The notes beneath the pieces were generated by a model. It had not been told where the DNA came from. It worked only from the letters and a program-made list of their open reading frames with translations, and searched no databases. A stretch of 64,000 bases of DNA from Stereum hirsutum FP-91666 SS1. Its lineage: Eukaryota; Basidiomycota; Agaricomycetes; Russulales; Stereaceae. Each line of letters begins with the position of its first letter. The stretch's first letter is position 1. The DNA is taken from NCBI RefSeq assembly GCF_000264905.1, contig NW_006763142.1:227353-291352 (forward strand). The letters run 5' to 3'. The translations under genes were made by a program, and so were the position numbers. Shown here piece after piece: positions 56,725 to 64,000 of this stretch.

Positions 56725-57083
56725 GTGTGAATGGCTCCGTAGTTCTGGTTGCCTCGTTTTATACTGTACGTCGTTCTTCGTATATTCGTAAGTTGCTGTA
56801 CATACCATGGAATGTTTGCCTGTGTGGCATCAGCTCCATGTGCAAACAAGTTGTCCATTTTTTCTGATACTCGTGTTTCGATGGAATCCAATCCCCGGGT
56901 CAATAATAGTTTGGATCAGAATGAAATGGACGTATGAGACCGAGACCGAACAAATCGTAAGGGGCATGAGCGCCTCGCAAATCGTCTGAAAGTCTGCGAT
57001 GTCAGGCTCCTCAATGACAGTCCATGTAAACGGACTGATGTACGTACCATGTAGGTCCCAAGACTGAGCAACAGACCTCGTTC
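56725..57083. other. spacer between convergent genes
   Basis: About 360 bp holding the 3' UTRs of the acetyltransferase and the caspase-domain gene. Nothing else is recognised. Confidence 0.45.
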
Positions 57084-59461
57084 TTAGTTGGGGGCATATC
57101 TCCGCTGAACCATAGTGATGAGGACCGTATCCCACACGAGCAGAGGCTTCGAAAACGCCGCTATGTCCGTTGCACGAGCGGGATCCTCAAAAGGAGACGG
57201 TTGAGGCAGGTCGCTGAGATCGACAGGGACATTGGTAATGAAGAGCTTCAGGAATCCGACGTCGATATTCTGTTCGGGACGGAGGTAGTACGTGAAAGGC
57301 ATTCCTCCGCCTGCACCGTATCCAATTGTGAGGGAGCCATTGGCAGGGATAGACGGGTCTATATGGTTGTTTATCCCGAGAGGAGGCTGGTAGTACGGGA
57401 CTACCAAGTAAAATATCAGAATAAATACATAGACATGATGACCAAGTAATAGGACTCACGGATGCTGAAATCACTGTTATCAAAGTAGAATGCGGAAACG
57501 TACAAAGGAGTCGCGCTAATGTTCGATACCTTGAATCCATACATCTTATTCCCGCCATCTCCAACAATGAGGTCAACAACATTGGCTGGGTTGAGATCGA
57601 CGAGGGGTTCCACCGGTTTCAATATCGGTCGAAGCTGACCATCCCATCCGTCATTCTCCTGCATCAGTTCGTGGAACTCGACGCGCACTAGGCTAGATAG
57701 ACCGCGAGACTCGGAGGCAGGAGCCGAGCGTTTAAGATGCCAATAGTAGCGTGCAGCGGACCGTATGACTGGGTAGATCATATCGACATCGGGTGGAAGG
57801 GTGTTGGGAAGTCTAGAGTGTCCGTATTGCGTGCATGCGCCCTGGGGGACATTGAAGACTACTCGATTCTCCTGGTCCAGTGAGACGTCAAGATCGGCAG
57901 TGTCGTCGTCGACTAGAAGGATCCCTTGTTTTTCTCCCGACCTGCTCTGCATATCCTCCGCAAGTTTCTTGAACACAGGAACGAGCTTGTTGCTCATGAC
58001 GATACGAACTCGTAGATCTTCTTCCTCCCCTGCACGAGTCTGTATTGCCCATCCCTTCTCATCGAACTGGCCCTCCAAGAAGCCGGTCAGAACTGTTTCG
58101 AATGCTGCAGGCTTTCCTTCAGCTACGAGAATCCCAATTCTGTTCTTTGGATCTGTAGACGCGTCGGGCGTCTGATAGATAGCGTACTGACTGCCCTTCG
58201 TGATGCCTACGGCCGCACCGGCGCCCATGGTATACACAGACTTGCCTTCGAACGTGCTGACCCGTACTGGGTACATGGTACGGCTCTGGCTCGGTGCTTT
58301 GCCATCGAACAGAAGACGATCGCGATGGTCACCCTCGCAGTGCGGATTTTGCCTACCATATCATACGTCAATACTACATATAAGCAGACATCAATGGATG
58401 TATGGAGTGATCAGAACACTTACCCGGGCAGATCGGGAAGCCTCTTCATCAGGTCGGAGTAGGTCAATTTCTCCGCTCCGACCCTGTACAAAACTTCCAA
58501 CAAAGCCTTCGTGAACCAACCCCTGCACTTTTGCTCTTTAGCATACTCGTCTGCTCCACAAGCCGCCAACAGAATATGTGACCCGAGTGCCTGACCCTGG
58601 CAAGCAGGTGCGGCAGCGCGGGGAACGATTCGTTGTGTGTTACCCAAGACGTCTTCGTCGAGGTTGCCCGGGAGAGAATTCTTGCATTCAATGCTTCGAA
58701 CAAGTAGGCTTGGATCGTTTTTGTCTGCTCTGGTTCCGGACGCTGCGTGACATTTGTCGAAGATGACGGTCTGATGGCCAGAAGAACGTGACACCATCAA
58801 TAAACTATATCTCAAAGAGAGTAACGGACAGCGTATTCAAACCAGTCGGTAAAAGATGCTTACAATGTTGTTTCCCTTCGCTTTCGACAGCTCATCCAAC
58901 AAATACCCTAGCGTCACATCTGCAATCGGCTGCACCGTTTCACCATCATAATCATACGGCACAAGCAGCTGGATCTTCGCATTCCGTCCCCCTGCCATCT
59001 CTGTCCATTGACTCGGAGCATTCGCGCTTGCTCCATGGCCTGCAAAATATATCAAAATAGGATCTCCTCTATGAATCCTCGTGTTCATGTACAAGGACTT
59101 CCATGATTCGATGATGCGGCTGCGTGTGGCATGTGAGTTGTAAAGGTTGATAATCTGGTCATCGGGCACGTTCAGTTCCTTTCGAAGATAGTTCTTCATG
59201 GCTTCCGCATCCGCGACGGCACCATGGAGCTTTGCGCGGTCAGGATATTCGTCTATACCGATTATGAGGGCGTAGAAAGGTGGAGCGAGTCTGCTCAAGA
59301 CACATATGAGCGTGAGGGTGATTTCGGATAGCTCAGCGATATGAAATTCCGTCTTACACTGGCTTGGCGGGTCTTGCCAAAGGTTGCCCAATGGAGTTGG
59401 ATGTAGGCTGCTTGCCAGCGGACGAAGACCTATACGACGTAAGATCAGGCTTTGGTGCCAT
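57084..59461 (-). CDS. caspase-domain (peptidase C14-like) protein of basidiomycete type
   Basis: Five exons (59461-59358, 59290-58864, 58770-58424, 58352-57460, 57400-57084) give 695 residues. Residues 40-270 form a caspase-like p20 domain: FYALIIGIDEYPD, LIYFAGHGA with catalytic H120, and TVIFDKCHAASGTR with catalytic C184. The usual DCCHSG or DSCHSG motif is DKCHAA here, so the Cys-His dyad is kept while the flanking residues differ. LAACGADEYAKEQ then fits the second half. The C-terminal 380 residues (from about 315) have no catalytic motif. They include a beta-rich end (SLTIGYGAGGG, FTYYLRPEQNIDVGFLKLFITN) shared among expanded basidiomycete caspase families. There is no signal peptide. 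The function is unknown; heterokaryon incompatibility or cell death is only an analogy. Confidence 0.9.
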
Positions 59462-61863
59462 GGATATAACGCTTCGGTGGTTACATACTTTGTCTGTTTG
59501 GATCTGTAACTGAAAACGAGGAGTCTACTGTCTGGTCATCTTTCGGGTAAGGGCTCTTGTGGTACGCACTTGTCACGGCTAGCGTCACTGCTAGAAATAC
59601 CAATCGTCATTCGGCTTACTTTAAATGGATCGAGGGCGATATACTCACAACAAAACGATCCAAAGCAGTTGCGCCATCGTCTCCACAAGCCTACGTATCC
59701 CATCTATCTCGAGGAATATTCCTCCATTCGCAGGGCTCTTATGTTCCATTTCGTAGTAGAGGGATAAGAAAGGTTTGCAAACTCGATGGGGGATGACGGT
59801 AGGAAGTCCACATTTACCTCGTACTTATAACAGACGTACCAGACCACATGGAGCAATTGAAGCACTGAATATTCTGCAAGGAGATATGGGTTGAGGGCAG
59901 GTGTCCTAGAGCGCCCTAAGGACAACTTTAGAACGAAGCAATCGCATAGGCTCGAGCTTATGCCTTCAAAGTCCTAGTATATCGGTCACAAGTTACAACA
60001 CGCAGTCCGTGTCCATGCTGCCTCATACCTGTCATAACCTACGAGCATGCCCGCACCGAAACAAGCCAGCTCGAACCCGCAATGCACCCTGCAACGTGGA
60101 TAGACCGACAAGCAATAATTATTAAGCTATAACCCACGTCGAAGCTCTGCGTTTCATCTCATGGAGAGAACGATGCCAGCGTCATACTTGGGGGGTTCGT
60201 CGTATGAGACTAGTGTGTGTAGACCATATTACGGCACGGGCCAATGGGAAAATATTGCAACGGAGAAGGCATTTTTGCGTGGATCAACGACAAAGAGGTA
60301 CCTAGCGTTTTCCCACTCCACCGGAGGTAGACTCTGGATTCGAATCTGTTAACACGTTCCCGCGGCGGGATAAAAGAAGCTGGTTATAATTGTTGAACGA
60401 CTTTCCGATACCGGTGTAGCGTATAGCGGGAAGATTGAGGCAGCTAAAGTGTGAAGGGGTGTGAAGGCAGGAGGCTGAGGAAAGAACATTGCGGGCCGTT
60501 TGACCCCTTATGGGCGACAGGTTATAGAGTGCCCCACCTCGAAGTCTCTGATTAGAGACGCTCTCTTTGAGATGGAGAACATATCGGTCAGGAAGAGACA
60601 TACCATTGACCTCAGGACCTGAGTTATATATTAGTATCAGCAGTCCGCGATCGCCTGTAGCTTCTGAGTCATGCTTTTGTGCCAGCTCCCCTCCCTACTC
60701 TAACTTCACGTTTGGGGGGCGTATCAACGCTCACCATGAGACATACGGACATGGTATCACCGGGGTATATCGGTACCGCCAAAGGCTAAGAAACTGTCAT
60801 GGACTAGTACTGGCATGCAGTACCTTCATTCGAAACCAGGGTGGCATCTCTCGACCCGCAATGAAGGCCGTGACCTTTCTAAACGCCCTCCCGTGGGATG
60901 CATTTTAAGCCTCAAGGTGATTGACCAGAGTTACGGTAGCGCTGAAGTTCGCTAGACATAAACAACCTTTGAATGATAGCATCCGGTTGGTGTATGAGTG
61001 GGAGAGGTATAACATGTTCTTGGACGGCATAGTTTCAACGGCCACTGTGTACAATTAAAAGGGGGACAAAGAGGCTCGTGCTAGAAACTGAAACAAGACG
61101 CACCCAAATTCTATTGCCTGTACCCGCGCAGCCGTCACATACCCGCGATAGACACTGGTTACGGAAGGAAGGGTGGGAGGAAGGTTGGTCTGCACCCAAA
61201 AGGCAATAGCTTGAAGACATGACATGATGCCGGGACCGACCATGGCCGTCACTGTCCGTATCACTGGCGATCCTCAAACCGACGCAGACAGGTGTGTCTA
61301 TCTCGAGATGATGGACAAGTATGGACGAAAAGATAGCACAGAGAAAATGATCACAGCTCAGACGACGGCACCAAAAAAGAGGAAACATCCCGTGAAGCGC
61401 CGAACTGGGCCTGAGCGGCAACTCCCGGATGACAGAATTTCGATCGCCACCCGTTCAAGCTCGCTGTATGTGGCACCTCGGGCCCGAGAAGCTGACCGCC
61501 TCCACCGATATTGTGCCAACTGTCTGCAGCTCGCATGCATCAGAACCTTATAAATCCTTAAACACGGTTCTATGCAGACAGACGAAACATGAACAATAAG
61601 CAACAGATAAGCACGTTTTATAATAATCAAACAATAGCACACTTGCATACTATCGCTGACAACAAATCCATCACCAATCCATCACAGTACAGATGAGCAT
61701 ACAGACTACGCGCACAATATACATACAAGCAAGCACAACCGCTATATACTCCGCCTTCCCGATCCACAAACACAACCACGATATGATAGCCCAAAGAACT
61801 TCTCCCCATAGCACCCAAAGCAAGCAGTATCATTTCCGTCCAAATGTACCCTTACTCATATAC
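59462..61863. other. 2.4-kb stretch without a recognised gene
   Basis: Only short frames. A minus-strand frame at 61055-61264 has hydrophobic stretches and a plus-strand frame of 109 residues lies antisense to it; neither carries a motif or clear exon partners. The left end is the promoter of the caspase-domain gene. Confidence 0.45.
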
Positions 61864-63834
61864 TCACAAAACCCCCAGTAATCCCAAACCCTTGATCGCC
61901 ACCGCCCCGACAATGGCGACACCTGCAACCTTCCTTATCAAGGATCTCGCTTTGTGTTGACGGGCTCCGCGGGCGCCAGCGGCGTCGATGAAAGCAATGT
62001 CTTCAGGGGTGAGCTCTGTGTTCCGTGGTAACGAGAAGGACGGAGGAAGAGAAAGTGAACGAAGAAATAGAGGAAAGTACGAATCAGCGTGGCGAGGAGG
62101 AGAATGAAACAGGATGCAAAGTCGAAGGTAGTTAGTGGGTGGGGAAAGTGAGGAGAAAATCAACGACGTACGGAGGTCTCCAGCAGCGAGATATCCTTGC
62201 AACCTTTCTTTCTTGCTCGACGTTCTATTCAAGTCCAGAAAAATCGCATCAATGAGCAAATTCTAAGACATACACAGTGAAAAGAAAAGAAAAGGTGTTA
62301 AACGCACGTGACGACGACCGCGCCCTTCGCCTTCACCCACGCCAGGAGAACCTGCTCCGGGGTCGTCTCGAGCCGTGCCGCGATATCGTTCACAGGCTTA
62401 TCAACTGGTCCGCCAGGTTCGGAGGTCAGAGGGCTTTATGTCCATTAGCAAGTTGCATATTGATAGAGATGGACGAGAAGAGCGCTTTTAGTAGTGAATT
62501 GTTGGACAGTCAAGAGGGAGACGGAGATGTGAAGGAAGGGATTGGTTGCGGTGTTACGGGATTTAATTGGTTGGATAGAGGATGCCGGGCAGGATACGAA
62601 TGAACAGTCAAAGAGAGAATCAAGGCGACGCACATCAACGCGCTATACGCCTCGATAGTAATCCCATGCACGGCCGCAGTGGCGAGAATGGGTGCTTGTT
62701 GGAGGTAGACGTAGGGGTGAAGCAAGATCTGTTCACGGAAAGTGAAGGGAGGTTAGTGTTGGTGTCTCAAGGTCATGCAAATAAATGAATAAAATTGTCG
62801 GAAGGGAGCAGAGGACGGAGATGATAGGGGGTGGCGCTACGCCACATTGTGCGGGGCCAGGTAATTATAAAAGGCTGAGGTTATTTTTGGATGGGAGCTG
62901 CGTGCCACGGATTTGGAACAGGATGCGTTGTACATGTGGTTGAGCTGGGAGTTTTGCGAGCGCCATGATTGCGAACGAGACAGGGAAAGGCGGAGGTGCA
63001 AGGGAAGCAGAGAGTGAAGCACACCTGATTGGCAGCAGGCTTGACTTTCGCGGATGCGAGGAGCGTCTCCAGTTCTGCGACGCCAAAGTTGCTTATGCCA
63101 ATACTCCTGCAACCCAAGAGTGCACATCCGTGAGAAGAATGGTTAAAAAACGGAAAGACAGACCACGAATGAGAATGACGATGGGAACGGAGGTGAAGTG
63201 GGTGTAGCTAAAAGGTAAGAAACGCACTTCGCCAGGCCGTCGCTCTTCAACTTCTCCATCTTCGCCCACGCAGTTGGGATATCGGGCGTGGCGAGGCGTG
63301 GGTGGTGGATGAGATATAGGTCGACGTAAGATACGCCCAACTATGCATGTTCCAACGATTAGGGACCATAACGAGTGGAAAGATATGGCTGGGAAATATT
63401 TGTGTACATTCTTCAAGCTGTTCTGAATACTCGTCTCGATATCTAGCCCATCCCTTCCAGAGAACTTTGTAGTGATGAAGACGTCAGAACGAGCAAGTCC
63501 CGACTCGTGAAAGGCTCTTCCAGCCTCTTCTTCGTTTCCGTATGCTTGAGCCGTATCTATACGCAAATGTGAAATCGAGCAGACGCTTCAGTCAGCTCTC
63601 GACACTGAGCATCGTTGAAGAGAGCACTGAACGCACCAATGTGGTCGAAGCCTACAGAGAGGGCCTGTTCTACTTGATCAATCGGACCCTGGCCGTTTCC
63701 AAGCTTCCAAGTGCCGAACGCGATGGTGGGCATCGCATGTCCTACACGAAATGGGAACATTCTCGTAAGATGAATTCACCAAACCACCGATAAATACGCG
63801 CACCATCGTTGAGGGTAATTGTGTTCCAAGGCAT
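61864..63834 (-). CDS. aldo/keto reductase 2, with hydrophobic C-terminal tail
   Basis: Nine exons (63834-63804, 63741-63637, 63556-63408, 63340-63228, 63106-63025, 62728-62634, 62433-62308, 62224-62172, 62015-61864) give 301 residues. The first exon gives MPWNTITLND and joins to GHAMPTIAFGTWKLGNGQ, as in AKR proteins. Catalytic residues are in DTAQAYGNE (Asp, Tyr), ITTKFSG (Lys) and YLIHHPRLA (His). SIGISNFGVAELE, LLHPYVYLQQAP and TTPEQVLLAWVKAKGA complete the barrel. The last residues (KARSLIRKVAGVAIVGAVAIKGLGLLGVL is split here as KARSLIRK plus a 21-residue hydrophobic end) suggest a tail anchor after a basic segment. It is not closely related to AKR 1. Cofactor NADPH is likely; substrate unknown. 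Confidence 0.93.
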
Positions 63835-64000
63835 AAAAGGTGGTATTATTGACCAAGTATATGTCAGCGATGTGGTGGTCAAGAAGAAAGTCAGGGGCAC
63901 CGTCTCAACGGGATTGCGGTGGGACCAGGGCTACATCCGTGGTTGAAATGGCACGCGAACTTGCACGATACCGGCATGATATTAGCCAGATTACAATTGC

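Noticed and set aside
61055..61264. hydrophobic minus-strand frame of 69 codons
   Set aside because: It is too short, has no exon partners and lies antisense to another motif-free frame.

Overview
The window is genomic DNA from a filamentous basidiomycete, most likely an Agaricomycete. Genes are split by many short introns (about 50-110 nt, GTRNGT...YAG), with secreted cellulose- and glucan-active enzymes, a trichodiene-synthase-type terpene synthase pair, a CPL1-like secreted protein, a basidiomycete-type caspase-domain protein and a CRIB-bearing WASP. I see no prokaryotic operon structure, rRNA, tRNA or CRISPR array. All exon joins below were read by eye from splice motifs, reading-frame continuity and family similarity; no alignment was run.

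Layout. 1-8 kb: a single-pass membrane protein (+), an F-box-like protein (-), then a gene-poor stretch with degenerate repeats. 8.3-10 kb: a secreted CPL1-like protein ending in seven 33-residue repeats (-). 10-12.4 kb: no gene recognised, but a 409-bp TA-flanked inverted-repeat element. 12.5-30 kb: a gene-dense core with proteasome beta-3 (-), calmodulin (+), an 88-residue protein (-), WASP/Las17 (-), a double GFA-domain protein (+), a YIPP-repeat/CxxC protein (+), delta-9 fatty acid desaturase with a cytochrome b5 tail (-), a GH71 alpha-1,3-glucanase (-) and a hydrophilic T/P/S-rich protein (+). 30.6-41.5 kb: three GH12 endoglucanase paralogues (+) that flank two tandem terpene synthases (-). 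42.4-45.2 kb: a decayed old-yellow-enzyme pseudogene and an aldo/keto reductase (-). 45.5-47.5 kb: a 943-bp sequence present twice around a 159-base N gap, probably an assembly artefact. 47.5-64 kb: an FHA-RING ubiquitin ligase (+), a GNAT acetyltransferase (+), a caspase-domain protein (-) and a second aldo/keto reductase (-), separated by long gene-free tracts.

How genes may work together. The core is housekeeping: protein turnover, calcium signalling, actin nucleation, membrane-lipid desaturation and checkpoint control. The accessory part (GH71, three GH12, two terpene synthases, CPL1-like, reductases) suits a wood- or litter-decaying or plant-associated life style. The most unusual architectures are the GH12/terpene-synthase nest, the CPL1-like protein with its perfectly phased repeat tail, and extreme micro-exons in calmodulin, proteasome beta-3 and the desaturase.
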